DNA from: DASVEG01 sp035540495
Lineage (GTDB): Bacteria > Actinomycetota > Acidimicrobiia > Acidimicrobiales > CADCTF01
DNA: 32,584 nt
Direction of reading: 5' to 3'
NCBI GenBank assembly: GCA_035540495.1
Contig: DATLGL010000011.1
Span: 1-32,584, forward strand
Shown here piece by piece: positions 12,893 through 21,207 of the stretch. Numbering within the stretch: the first letter of the stretch is position 1; each line of letters starts with the position of its first letter. Below the pieces are notes generated by a model. The model worked only from the letters and a program-made list of their open reading frames with translations, had not been told where the DNA came from and made no database searches. Both the position numbers and the translations under genes were made by a program.

Positions 12893-13921
12893 TCAGAACT
12901 TGATGGAGCCGACCGTCCAGCCGCCGCCGTAGTCGTGGCCGATCACGTACAGCCACTGGTCGGCGACGACCCAGATCGCGTCAGCGTCGCCGATAGCATC
13001 ACGGGCCGTTGTGCCGATCGCAACGCTGTCGGTCGGGTTCCCGATGACAGGGCCGTCGTGTACGGCCACGCGGTCCCCTGCGGAGATGAGAGCGTCGTCG
13101 GCTACACCCTCATTGAAGGCGGAGATGACTTCGCGGGTGACACCAGTCGGCAGATTGTTGGCGAGCTGGACGGGCGCCGACGGCGTGGAGACGTCATAAG
13201 TGACGATCCGGCTGCTGGATGTGAGCACCCACAGGTAGTCGCCGCGCGCTTCGATACCGCGCGGGCTGCTCGTGGCAGACGTCGGAAGGGTCGTCGTGCC
13301 CTCGAGCGTTGGGGCGAGCTCCGACGCGTATGAGACTCGCCGAAGGACAGTCGTACCCCAGGCCGTGTGAAACACTCGCGGCCCGTCGGCCAGAACGGCT
13401 TGCCGCTGGTAGAAGTTGTACCGAGGGTCTGACGTGTTTGCGGACGCGGACGTCGAGACAACCGTCGGAGTACCGGAGACATCCCACGTCCGCCACCGCG
13501 ATGTGGGCGCCGACGACAGATGCTGCACCGCGAGGCGACCGCTCGGCAGGACGACAGGCCCACCAGCGTGTTCGTTGGTCGCCGTGTACGTGCCTGTCGT
13601 CTCGACCCACAACGGGAGTTGTGTGAGGTCGACCTTGGTGACTCTTGCTCCCGTACCGAACGACGCAGAGCTCGACCCGACTAGGTAGAGCCAGTTGCTG
13701 CTCTTGACCGCCCCCTGCCAGAAGCCAGCAACGGTGGACATGCGATGAGCCACCAGCGTCGGAGCCGTCGGGTCCGAAACGTCGAGGATGGTCGCCGTCG
13801 GCCGTGGCGACGTATCGGGGCGCAGGGCGATCAGGTAGTTGCCGTAGCGAAAGACCCGCTTGAAGTAGTCGGCGCTCGAGCCCATCGGCATGGTGAACGA
13901 CCCGATGACTGAGAGGGCCAC
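12893..13921 (-). CDS. Beta-propeller tail-associated protein, 342 aa
   Basis: Repeating units with YLIALRPD, TILDVSDPTAP, WLYLVGSS, TWDVSGTPTVV, YLWVLTSS, TYDVSTPSAPV and WLYVIGHD mark a LVIVD/YVTN-like propeller with about six blades. This fold usually recognises sugars or proteins. Position just after the tailspike and HTH/RNA island and just before the lysin fits a minor tail or receptor-binding role. GTG 13921 is preceded by GAGGTGAT, an excellent ribosome site, which suggests strong independent translation. There is no signal peptide or membrane segment. Confidence 0.7.
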   Translation of the reverse strand: MALSVIGSFTMPMGSSADYFKRVFRYGNYLIALRPDTSPRPTATILDVSDPTAPTLVAHRMSTVAGFWQGAVKSSNWLYLVGSSSASFGTGARVTKVDLTQLPLWVETTGTYTATNEHAGGPVVLPSGRLAVQHLSSAPTSRWRTWDVSGTPTVVSTSASANTSDPRYNFYQRQAVLADGPRVFHTAWGTTVLRRVSYASELAPTLEGTTTLPTSATSSPRGIEARGDYLWVLTSSSRIVTYDVSTPSAPVQLANNLPTGVTREVISAFNEGVADDALISAGDRVAVHDGPVIGNPTDSVAIGTTARDAIGDADAIWVVADQWLYVIGHDYGGGWTVGSIKF

Positions 13922-14027
13922 GGTGCGATCACCTCACGAGTGCGTTGTCGAAACGTCGGGCTGAAGGTCACGAATGCAGGCAGCTGTAGTGATGACTTCG
14001 CGCGCGGCCTGCTGTACCGTTCGTGGT

Positions 14028-14137
14028 GTTGCAGTGGCCTGCGCCTGCTAGAGCGGGTCTAGGGCTGGCAGCCCAGTTGACCGCATCCGTTCGCCTAGCC
14101 AGCGAGCCGAAAGGCAAAGGATGGTGGCCACTGCAAC
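14028..14137 (-). ncRNA. Candidate structured RNA, about 110 nt
   Basis: Between the HTH gene and the propeller gene the minus strand can fold into a closed multi-branch structure. A perfect 12-bp stem (GTTGCAGTGGCC with GGCCACTGCAAC) closes it. Inside are a 12-bp arm (CATCC/GGATG stacked on TTTGCCT/AGGCGAA with one bulge), a GGGCT/AGCCC hairpin and a CTAGA/TCTAG hairpin. A G-U pair in the second arm is possible only on the minus strand, the strand of the genes. A loop segment GCTGGC could also pair with GCCAGC in the next hairpin. There is no U-run. No known RNA family is recognised. Confidence 0.5.
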
Positions 14138-14141
14138 CCGA

Positions 14142-14417
14142 TCAATCCTTGTCGGGTCGGAGGAACGACCAGTCTCGGCGCTCCTCGAGCCGTGCCTTCC
14201 ACGCTGCGTCGGTCCAGCCGCGCTGCTTGGCGATCTTCCGTACGCCGGATGGTGAGAGGCCGACGAGCTCAGCGACGGTGGTAAGTGATCCGCCCTCGTT
14301 CAGCGCCTGGACGATCAGATTGTCCCGCTCCTCGCGCGTCGCGTCGAGCGTCTGTTGGAGCTCGACCAGACGAGCTGCAATCTTCCGGGGAACCTCGCCC
14401 TTGTGCGGGTGCGCCAC
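14142..14417 (-). CDS. Small helix-turn-helix DNA-binding protein, 91 aa
   Basis: A helix (LVELQQTLDATREERDNLIV) leads to a clear sigma-region-4-type HTH (SLTTVAELVGLSPSGVRKIA), then a basic tail (WKARLEERRDW). The GTG at 14417 was chosen because it lies just past the direct repeats and the composition changes there; the frame continues to an ATG at 14528 but would translate the repeats. Small HTH proteins of this kind are common in actinobacteria, function mostly unknown. It stands alone between late tail genes, with candidate operators upstream and the structured RNA immediately downstream, so it is probably a regulatory cargo unit. Confidence 0.7.
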   Translation of the reverse strand: MAHPHKGEVPRKIAARLVELQQTLDATREERDNLIVQALNEGGSLTTVAELVGLSPSGVRKIAKQRGWTDAAWKARLEERRDWSFLRPDKD

Positions 14418-14433
14418 GCCGGCGAAGCGTACG

Positions 14434-14518
14434 GTTCCGACACGGATTCCACGTTGCCGGATTCGGAACGCTTTCCAGGCAGACGCGGGCGTTCCGACAC
14501 GGATTCCACGTTGCCGGA
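14434..14518. repeat. 28-bp exact direct repeats upstream of the HTH gene
   Basis: Two identical 28-bp units (14434-14461 and 14491-14518, period 57) begin GTTCCGACACGG. Between them, TCGGAAC (14463-14469) is an inverted copy of the repeat's first seven bases. So the half-site GTTCCGA occurs three times, about 29 and 28 bp apart. Their position 17-100 bp before the HTH start suggests operator sites. There is no third copy in the window. Confidence 0.75.
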
Positions 14519-14530
14519 AAGGGCACATCT

Positions 14531-14547
14531 CGCCGCAGACGGCGGCG
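14531..14547 (-). terminator. Weak hairpin after the tailspike gene
   Basis: CGCCGC/GCGGCG with a 5-nt loop lies just past tandem stops TGATAA of the tailspike. Only a short TTT follows after a 10-nt gap, so it may be a pause or mRNA 3'-end structure rather than a full terminator. Confidence 0.4.
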
Positions 14548-14551
14548 CTTA

Positions 14552-16540
14552 TCAGTCGCCTGACGGGTCGTAGTTCACGGTGACAACCAGATCGCCCAGG
14601 GCCGTTGGCGACCCTGTGATGCCAAGGTTGAGCACGAACGTGTCGCCCTGGTTGAACGTCGCCTGCGAGCCGAGCGTCAACGACTGCGAACGGAACGCCG
14701 TCGCCCACAACCCCGCCGTCTGCGTCGTCCTCGACGCCGTCGTGCCCTGGTTGCTGTTCGTGAAGCGCCGCACGTCGAAGGTGTAGTAGTCGGACGAGCT
14801 GTTCCCGATCGCAGTGTCGCTCGTGACGTACACGCTGCGGACCAGCAGACTCGACCTTGGAGCGGCGCCGAGCAGCTTGTCTCCCGCGGACACCAAGTCG
14901 GCTGCCTTCACCCTGAACGACAGAGCGAACGGCCCCTGGAATACGTCTGAAGCGTCACCGCCGACGACGTTGACGTTGCGGTTGTACATGGTCCCAGGGG
15001 CGCCGTTGCCCTCAAGGAGGTTCCGGCCAGCGTCAACGACGCAGTCGATGACCTTGATGGCCTTGTTGATGCTCGTGGCGCGGTTGCTCTTGACGAACAC
15101 GCCACCAGCGGGAAGCTGCGTAGCAACGCACTTGTCGAACGTCACCTGGCGGGCGCCGTCCACGAGCACAAGCGGGGTCAGGGTGTTGTTCCCGTAGAAG
15201 GAGCACTCGTTGAACGCCCAGCGGCTCGTGTACGGAATCGACCCATTTCCGAGCACGACGTGGCGGAGGTAGACCGTCTCCATGCGGCAGTCGGTGAAGG
15301 TGACCCCCTGCGAGCCGCCGCCGCTCTCGACGATCCCGTAATCAATCTGGCCGAACTCCACGCCCCACAGGCCGCATCCGTCCATGTCGACTGCTCGCAA
15401 CCCCGCCGCCCCGTTACCCGAGACGCCCGTTCCGACGAGAGCGCCGCCCCGCATGGTGCAGGCGTTCGTAGCCTGGTCGGCGTACCACGGATCGCCTCCG
15501 TTGTTGCGGATGATGACGCCGTCCATTCGGAGGTAGTCGCAGAACTTGGTGACCAGGCCGTGCGACCCGAAACGTCGCACCCGCACGTTTTCGATCTCGA
15601 CGTGGTTCTTGATGCGGTCGCCACCCGCGTTGATCCCGACGCCCGTGCCCGAGTTGGGGACTTCGATCACAAGGTTGCGGAGAGCGAGGTCATAGCGGAC
15701 AGCGCTGTCGCCCGTGCCGCCGAGGTTTACCCCGTTGGCCGCAGTGTCGGTGATTCGGAGGACGGTGACGCCCGTCTCGGCGACGGTCGTCGACCCCGAT
15801 CCTTCCCCCTCCAGAAAGCCGCCGCTCCAGTCGATGGTCGGGGCGACCGACGACCGGAAGATGCCCTTGCCCATCCTGATGCCCACACCAGCGAGACGGG
15901 CGGCGTTCTCAGCAGCCACGAGTGCGGCCGCGTTGTCGGTCGAGTTGTCGCCCACACCACCGAACGACTCGACCGACAGCGCCGCTCCACTCGTGGCCGA
16001 TTGTGACGGTGTCAGCTTGGCGTCGGAGTCGAGCGTCGCGACACCATTCGCCGCGCCCTTCTCCGTCGCCGAGATTTTCCCGGCGAGTGCCGTGGTGACG
16101 CTCGCAGCGAAGTTCGCGTCGTCGCCGAGAGCCGCGGCAAGCTCGTTGAGCGTGTCGAGCGCCTCAGGCGCTGCGCCGACAACGCCGGCCACGGCATCGG
16201 CGAGCTGCTGCTCGGAGATTCCACCGCCACCAGGCGGGCCGTACACCTGCCACGTTTGGGGCATCGGCGACCGGGCCGTGTCGGTGTTGGCGACAGTCAC
16301 CTCGTAGGTGCCTGGCTTGTCTACGAAGAACACAGCCTTGCCATGCCGGTCTGTGGTCGGCGCTTCTATCTCTGCGGTGCAGTCAGCGTCCCTGAACACA
16401 GAGACCGGGGCACCGTCTCGTGTCACCGTGACGGCGCGAAGCCGGCGCGGAGAACCGTCAGCGTCGCTGCGGATAGATGACGTTGGCACTGCCTCGACTC
16501 GGATTCGATTGAGGAGGTGCCCGTCGGCGCGGAAGGTCAT
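14552..16540 (-). CDS. Tailspike/tail fibre with pectate-lyase-type beta helix, 662 aa
   Basis: The N-terminal part (about 1-100) is beta-rich and probably attaches to the baseplate. Residues 124-156 contain a tail-fibre repeat (PEALDTLNELAAALGDD, then NFAASVTTALAGKI). At about 189-205, SVESFGGVGDNSTDNAAAL is the classic entry to a Pectate_lyase_3 right-handed beta helix, which continues with many VIIRNNGG- and GVTFTDCRM-like coils to about 520. The C-terminal 130 residues are a separate beta domain. Such spikes bind and often cut surface polysaccharide. No catalytic residues can be assigned by eye. It overlaps the upstream gene by ATGA. Confidence 0.85.
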   Translation of the reverse strand: MTFRADGHLLNRIRVEAVPTSSIRSDADGSPRRLRAVTVTRDGAPVSVFRDADCTAEIEAPTTDRHGKAVFFVDKPGTYEVTVANTDTARSPMPQTWQVYGPPGGGGISEQQLADAVAGVVGAAPEALDTLNELAAALGDDANFAASVTTALAGKISATEKGAANGVATLDSDAKLTPSQSATSGAALSVESFGGVGDNSTDNAAALVAAENAARLAGVGIRMGKGIFRSSVAPTIDWSGGFLEGEGSGSTTVAETGVTVLRITDTAANGVNLGGTGDSAVRYDLALRNLVIEVPNSGTGVGINAGGDRIKNHVEIENVRVRRFGSHGLVTKFCDYLRMDGVIIRNNGGDPWYADQATNACTMRGGALVGTGVSGNGAAGLRAVDMDGCGLWGVEFGQIDYGIVESGGGSQGVTFTDCRMETVYLRHVVLGNGSIPYTSRWAFNECSFYGNNTLTPLVLVDGARQVTFDKCVATQLPAGGVFVKSNRATSINKAIKVIDCVVDAGRNLLEGNGAPGTMYNRNVNVVGGDASDVFQGPFALSFRVKAADLVSAGDKLLGAAPRSSLLVRSVYVTSDTAIGNSSSDYYTFDVRRFTNSNQGTTASRTTQTAGLWATAFRSQSLTLGSQATFNQGDTFVLNLGITGSPTALGDLVVTVNYDPSGD

Positions 16541-16959
16541 ACTCGCCTCCTGAACAGGCAGTGGATGAGAAGGTCGGCGGCGCCCGTGCCGAGCGTCGCC
16601 GTGAACTGGACGTTGTCGACGCGACGTTGGAGACCGTGGCGGACGGTGATGAGCGCCCGATCAGATGCCGCCGGAATCGTCAACGTCTCCTGAGCGCCAG
16701 CGTTGATGAGCAGTTGCGCTGCCGTCGACGACGAACCGGCGGTACGGAGGGTTGCGAACACTTCGACGAGCTCGCAAGTGAACGGCGGGCTGTATTTGTC
16801 GCTCGGCGCCGTCCCGCCCGCGTAGTCGAAAAGCTGTTCCCAGTAGACCCACGACGAAGGAATGGACTGTTGGGTGCCCGTGCGCTGCCGTTCGAGACGG
16901 CGGATACGTTGGCGGTCGGCTTGCGCGCTGTTGCCCGGGCGGGGCATGTCGACGGTCAC
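16537..16959 (-). CDS. Minor tail protein, 140 aa
   Basis: GTG 16959 overlaps the hub stop as GTGA; an ATG five codons later is also possible. A basic N-terminal helix (QRIRRLERQRTGT, about 17-30) leads to a beta-sandwich-like domain (FTCELVEVFATLRTAG, LITVRHGLQRRVDNVQFTAT). This resembles small actinophage baseplate proteins that lie between hub and fibre genes. No enzymatic motif is visible. It probably connects the tailspike to the tail tip. Confidence 0.65.
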   Translation of the reverse strand: MTVDMPRPGNSAQADRQRIRRLERQRTGTQQSIPSSWVYWEQLFDYAGGTAPSDKYSPPFTCELVEVFATLRTAGSSSTAAQLLINAGAQETLTIPAASDRALITVRHGLQRRVDNVQFTATLGTGAADLLIHCLFRRRV

Positions 16960-18476
16960 GGCATCGGCCTCAACGTGACCTGAAGTGTGCCGGCGGCCAG
17001 GTCTTCGGCGGTGCGGGTGATCCGCCACGCTCCCGAGCACTGCACTATCCCCCAGTCGACGGTGACCGTGACGACATCACCCGTCTTTAGGAGCGCGACG
17101 AACGTCGGGTCGAGAACGGCGATCTCGACGATCTCGGGGCGGAGACGGTCGACGAGCTCTCTCGATGCGATCTCGTCGAGGGTGTCGATCGCAGCCGTAG
17201 CGCGAGGAGTGGTGACGAGTTCGATTGTGCGGCCGTCGAAGGCAGTGGGATCGGCCGCTCCGCCCTCCTCGCGGTCGGGACCGTCACCCTCGCCGAGCAC
17301 GACAACACCGCTCGCCGCCTGATCTCCCGCGTACCGCCAACGCTGCAGCAAACATTGGTCGGAGTCGTCGGCCGCTGCTGGAGGGGTGAGGGTGACGGTC
17401 CCGGTCCTGTCTGCACCCTTGAACGGGTAGTGGGTGCGGAAGGTGCGGTCAGCGGGATCGACTTCGATGTCGAAGCCGTTCTCCATCTCCGTGAACTCGA
17501 CGAGCGCCTGGAGCGCGTTGGTGTGGTCGGCGAACTGGTAGTGACGTTCCCGTTCGACGCCGGAGAGTGGGCAGTCGGTGAGGATCCCGACGTTGTCCTT
17601 GCCGAAGGTGGGGTCTTGGACGAACTCGGCGATCCGTTTCGCGATCTTCGTCTGGTCCATGAGGAAGTCGTCGCCGGCCTCCGCAGATGCCAGCGACTCC
17701 ATGAGGGTGAGGGACGCGGCGTCCCACCAGATCGTCCCGCCGGGCGAATACAAGCGCACCTGGAGGGTCTCGGATGCGTTCGGCGGCACCCACACGGTGG
17801 TCTCGGCCCGCTGCCACGACCCTCGAGGTGTGTCGCCGTCGATGTAGAAGTCGCCTGACTGTTGGATGTCGCCGCCGACGATGCGGGAGAGCGTGAGTCC
17901 GCGCCCCCCGATCGCCTCACCGATCCACGCGGTCGGGTCGATCTTGAACCATGCGACGATCGTGTAGAGCGACCCGACGCCGGTACCGACGATGGCAACA
18001 TCTTGTTTGAGGTAGGCGTCCTGCAGTGCCGTGGATTGCACCAGCTGTGCGCTCTTCAACCCGAGGATGCGTTGCGAGGTGACGGCGGTCGCTGTGGTGT
18101 TGACCGCGGTCCATCCGGTGACGTTGTCCTCGAATTCGGGGTTTGAGAGGAAGTTGGTTCGGTCGGCGCCAGAGTCGATGTTGCGGTGCGCGAAGTAGGC
18201 GAGCAGCCCGTCGCACTCGAAGGTGACGGTCGCCGTGTCGGCTTCGACGTGGGCGTTCACGATCGGCCCGGCGAAGATGCGAGTCGTGTTGCGGTAGACG
18301 TTGATCTCGCGGGCGAGAGGCACGCACAGGGCGGCTTGCGGGTCGAGGACGTCCATGGCGAACACGAACCGCTGAGGGCGGTTCAGTTCGGTTTCGACGG
18401 GCCCTGTCGGCCAAGCGTTCGTGAGGGTGACCTCGCTCGCGCCAAGGTTCGCGACCTTGATCATGTAGTCGAACAT
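16956..18476 (-). CDS. Baseplate hub/tail protein with inserted carbohydrate-binding-like domain, 506 aa
   Basis: Residues 1-100 and about 270-506 match the phage tail-tip hub family (ReqiPepy6 Gp37/SPP1 gp21-like; FAMDVLDPQAALCVPLAREI, then HTNALQALVEFTEMENGFDI). Between them, about 108-262, lies an inserted beta-jelly-roll of the CBM4/9 type, starting NFLSNPEFEDNVTGWTAV and ending WWDAASLTLME. Such modules bind glycans, so this tip may touch host surface sugars before the spike acts. Start ATG 18476 lies 6 nt after the distal tail stop. Confidence 0.75.
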   Translation of the reverse strand: MFDYMIKVANLGASEVTLTNAWPTGPVETELNRPQRFVFAMDVLDPQAALCVPLAREINVYRNTTRIFAGPIVNAHVEADTATVTFECDGLLAYFAHRNIDSGADRTNFLSNPEFEDNVTGWTAVNTTATAVTSQRILGLKSAQLVQSTALQDAYLKQDVAIVGTGVGSLYTIVAWFKIDPTAWIGEAIGGRGLTLSRIVGGDIQQSGDFYIDGDTPRGSWQRAETTVWVPPNASETLQVRLYSPGGTIWWDAASLTLMESLASAEAGDDFLMDQTKIAKRIAEFVQDPTFGKDNVGILTDCPLSGVERERHYQFADHTNALQALVEFTEMENGFDIEVDPADRTFRTHYPFKGADRTGTVTLTPPAAADDSDQCLLQRWRYAGDQAASGVVVLGEGDGPDREEGGAADPTAFDGRTIELVTTPRATAAIDTLDEIASRELVDRLRPEIVEIAVLDPTFVALLKTGDVVTVTVDWGIVQCSGAWRITRTAEDLAAGTLQVTLRPMP

Positions 18477-18482
18477 CGTCGG

Positions 18483-18920
18483 CTACGACCCGCTGATGGA
18501 CTTCATCGGCGAGAGCGCGACGAGCGGCAGATCGAACTCGAACCATGCGCCGGAACGCACCCGGATAGCGAGACCTTCGACGTAGCGGACGTCCATCGAC
18601 ACGTCGCCGTCCGGTTCGGAGACGGTGAGCGTGGCGGGTGTGGTGATCATCGCTTCGCATGTCGCCTCGAGAAGCGCCTGCGCAGCCCACCGGCCTTCCT
18701 CGTCGGGTGCGAACACTTGGATTTTCGACAGCAGCAGCGACCGGTGCGATTGGCGGGCGCCGACGATCACAGAGCCGGGAGCCGTGCCTCGGTCGACGAC
18801 TCGGCCAGCGGAGCGCGGCGAGTTCCACCCTTGCGGGAAGACACCCCACCATTCGACGCCGTTCACGTCCTCGCCCGAGTTGATCTCGATGGAGCCGAGG
18901 GAGAAGACGGTGGCGCTCAC
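18483..18920 (-). CDS. Distal tail protein, 145 aa
   Basis: It directly follows the tape measure gene with a GTGA overlap, the conserved place for the distal tail (Dit) protein. The chain is beta-rich (VEWWGVFPQGWNSPRS, then SVIVGARQSHRSLLLSKIQV and GLAIRVRSGAWFEFDLPLV), as in the Dit N-terminal barrel that forms the ring under the tail tube. At 145 aa it is shorter than the usual 200-250, so it probably lacks the C-terminal galectin-like domain. Assignment rests on order and beta pattern. Confidence 0.65.
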   Translation of the reverse strand: MSATVFSLGSIEINSGEDVNGVEWWGVFPQGWNSPRSAGRVVDRGTAPGSVIVGARQSHRSLLLSKIQVFAPDEEGRWAAQALLEATCEAMITTPATLTVSEPDGDVSMDVRYVEGLAIRVRSGAWFEFDLPLVALSPMKSISGS

Positions 18921-20914
18921 GGCCGGCCGCCGGATACTGCGTCGACATAGGCGGCGGTCTGTTCGGGCGGAACGGGATAGTTGAACGTCACGCTGACGCT
19001 CTTGGCGAGCATGTCGCCCGCGCCGATGCTGCCAGCGCCGAGCTGGCCGCCGCCGATCGTGCCTGGCCCGCTCAGAGTCCCGCCGGTGACCGCGCCGGGC
19101 GCGAGCGCACCTGCGGAGACCGGCGGAGGGACGGTGCCGTCAAGCCCGGTCGAGCCGAGCAGCGATTCGGTGCGCTCTAGGCGGGCGATGAGGTCGTCGA
19201 GCTGCTTGATGCGAGCGTCGACCGCGGCCTTCACTGGGCCTTCGAGGGTTTCGCTGTAGCGGCGCAGCGCGTCGCGGGTGCGGGTAACGGCTTCGCGTTC
19301 GCGTTCTTGCTTCGTGGCGGTCGTGTTCGACGCGTCGGCGAACGCCGACTCTGCCTTCACCGCGCGGAACACCGCCGCCTCGAGATCGATGCGAGCGCGT
19401 TCGAGTCGACGTGACGCGTCCGCTATCGCTTCCGAGCGCGTAGCAGCACGCGTCGCCTCATCCTGCGCGCGGGCAAGGTCGCGAGCGGCTTTCGCCGAGT
19501 CGGTGTTCGCCTGCTCGAGATCGGCCTGGGTGCGTTCAACGTCGCGTGCGGCGTCGCGTGCTTGGCGGCTTCCCGCGCCGTAGTGGAACACCGCCTCGGC
19601 GAGCGCCTCCTGGGCGTCCGACAGATCCCAGGTGAGTCGCTTCACACGCTCCTGAGCGCGGGCAACGTCAGAATGCGCGTCGGCCAGACGTTCCTGAGCG
19701 CGGGCAGCCTGCTCAGCGAACCGCCCTCCGCCGCTCATGGCGTCGTTCAGGTCTCGCTGCGCCTGCTCAACCCGCAGTTGCGCGTCCTCGACGGCGAGCG
19801 CCGTTTGTCGTCGAGCCAGATCGGCGTCGACTGCGTCGTACACGGCGTCCACCTGCCGGCGAAGCGCCTCGATCTGCGCCTCGACGTTCAAGGTCATCGA
19901 CTGCACTGCGTCCGCTGCTGCTCGCTGAGCGTCGGCCATCACACCTGACGCGTCGGCCGCGTCCCGACCGCTCGCGCCGAGGCGCTGCAGCGCGCCGATG
20001 CCGGGCACCATGAATTCGTAGGCGGTACGGAACGCGTTACCGAACCAGCCGACCCGATCGCCGGCCGCTGCGGTGCTCCCGGTGAGTCCTGTGAGCGCCT
20101 GTTGGACGGAGATGAGCGTCGGGTTGACCTGCTCGCCGAGGATGGCTTTGAGGTTCTCCCATGCCGCCTGCTGCGCTCTCTGTGTGTTCGCCAACTCATC
20201 CGATGTGGCCGCGAAGTTGCCCTGAGCCTTCGCGAGCCCCTCGAGGATCAAGTGGTAGCGGGCGAGCACTTTCTCGCCGTCAGTCAACTCGCCGTGCATC
20301 GCTCCAAGGCCAAGTTCGGCCGCCTTGGCTTGCACGCTCGCTTCGTTGAGGAACACGCCGACACGTCGGAGCGGCTCGGTTTCGCCGGCGAGTCCTGCCG
20401 CGATCTTCTGGGCTGCGTCCTCGACGTTCAGGTTACGGAACGACGCCAGGTCGCCGGAGAGTTGCGTGAGACCGAGGGAAAGCTTCGCCGCCTGCTCGCC
20501 GCCGATGCCGAGCTGGTCGAAGAACGCGCCGAACGTGGTGGTCATCTCGGTCGCCGCGCGGCGCGACAGCCCGGCTGACCGGTCGGCCCGGTCCGCGTAC
20601 TCCTCGATGAGACGCGCGCCCGACTCGAATTGGAAGTTCGCTGCTGACTGCGCCTCGACCAGGTCGCGGGTTGCGTCGGAGAAGTCGCCGACAAGCCGGA
20701 GTCCTTGTTGGACGGCAGCGGCGCCGAGAAGGCCCTTCATCAGGCCGCCCAGCTCGGCGATTTGAGCGGAAGCGCGGCGGGTGTCGACGGGTACGTCGAC
20801 GGGCCGGATCTGGCGTTCGGCGTTGCGAACGCTCTGCTCGATCTCGCGGCGGGCCTGCTGGTCGTTCATGTCGGCGCGCAAACCGACGAGCGCTTCGGCG
20901 ATCACCTCGGGCAT
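18917..20914 (-). CDS. Tape measure protein, 665 aa
   Basis: The N-terminal 60 residues include an ordered helix (RREIEQSVRNAERQIRPVDV) seen in TP901-type tape measures. Residues 75-280 are helical. About 340-600 form very long coiled coils rich in Ala, Arg, Glu and Gln (VEDAQLRVEQAQRDLNDAM and many like it). The last 60 residues are Gly/Pro-rich. At about 1.5 angstrom per residue a 665-aa protein predicts a tail near 100 nm. ATG 20914 shares one base with the chaperone stop (TGATG). I see no lytic transglycosylase or peptidase motif. Confidence 0.9.
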   Translation of the reverse strand: MPEVIAEALVGLRADMNDQQARREIEQSVRNAERQIRPVDVPVDTRRASAQIAELGGLMKGLLGAAAVQQGLRLVGDFSDATRDLVEAQSAANFQFESGARLIEEYADRADRSAGLSRRAATEMTTTFGAFFDQLGIGGEQAAKLSLGLTQLSGDLASFRNLNVEDAAQKIAAGLAGETEPLRRVGVFLNEASVQAKAAELGLGAMHGELTDGEKVLARYHLILEGLAKAQGNFAATSDELANTQRAQQAAWENLKAILGEQVNPTLISVQQALTGLTGSTAAAGDRVGWFGNAFRTAYEFMVPGIGALQRLGASGRDAADASGVMADAQRAAADAVQSMTLNVEAQIEALRRQVDAVYDAVDADLARRQTALAVEDAQLRVEQAQRDLNDAMSGGGRFAEQAARAQERLADAHSDVARAQERVKRLTWDLSDAQEALAEAVFHYGAGSRQARDAARDVERTQADLEQANTDSAKAARDLARAQDEATRAATRSEAIADASRRLERARIDLEAAVFRAVKAESAFADASNTTATKQEREREAVTRTRDALRRYSETLEGPVKAAVDARIKQLDDLIARLERTESLLGSTGLDGTVPPPVSAGALAPGAVTGGTLSGPGTIGGGQLGAGSIGAGDMLAKSVSVTFNYPVPPEQTAAYVDAVSGGRP

Positions 20915-21207
20915 CAGCGCACCTCCCCTCCCGCGTTCAGCACGGCCAAACGGCGCGCGCCACGGCGACGAGCAGCAGCGACCGAATCGTCGAGTTGCTC
21001 GTTCAACTCTTCAACCAGCTCCGAATGTCGCGGCCCCCAACCGTGGAGGACGTGGAAGCGGTAGATGATGTTGAGCGCGGCTCGTCCGCTCAGCGACCAG
21101 AACCCTTGCGGGACTTCGGCTTCGATGACCGCCCAGTGTCGGAAAGCCCACTGGGCGAGGCGGACGGCCGCGTCGTAGGGCGGCCCGTATAGGTGGAGAC
21201 GAGCCAT
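20914..21207 (-). CDS. Tail assembly chaperone, second frame (T part)
   Basis: This frame is -1 relative to the first chaperone and overlaps its last 118 nt. It ends with ordered coding sequence (SGRAALNIIYRFHVLHGWGP, then ELVEELNEQLDDS) just before the tape measure, the standard place for the frameshifted GT product. In most phages it is made only as a fusion by programmed -1 frameshift. No standard slippery heptamer (XXXYYYZ in frame) is present in the overlap. ATG 21207 could be used directly instead. The best non-canonical shift site is AAGGGT near the end of the first frame. Confidence 0.65.
   Translation of the reverse strand: MARLHLYGPPYDAAVRLAQWAFRHWAVIEAEVPQGFWSLSGRAALNIIYRFHVLHGWGPRHSELVEELNEQLDDSVAAARRRGARRLAVLNAGGEVR

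Noticed and set aside
11748..12956. Upstream extension of the Thr-rich membrane protein frame to a 563-codon ORF
   Set aside because: The extension is in the shadow of the endolysin and XhlA-like genes; the real start is the GTG at 11747 in a GTGA overlap.
14028..14137. Intrinsic terminator after the HTH gene
   Set aside because: The closing stem spans 86 nt of inner structure and no U-run follows, so a simple terminator does not explain it.
14434..14518. Miniature CRISPR array
   Set aside because: Only two repeats, no cas genes in the window, the spacer contains an inverted half-copy of the repeat, and the unit lies in a regulator's upstream region.
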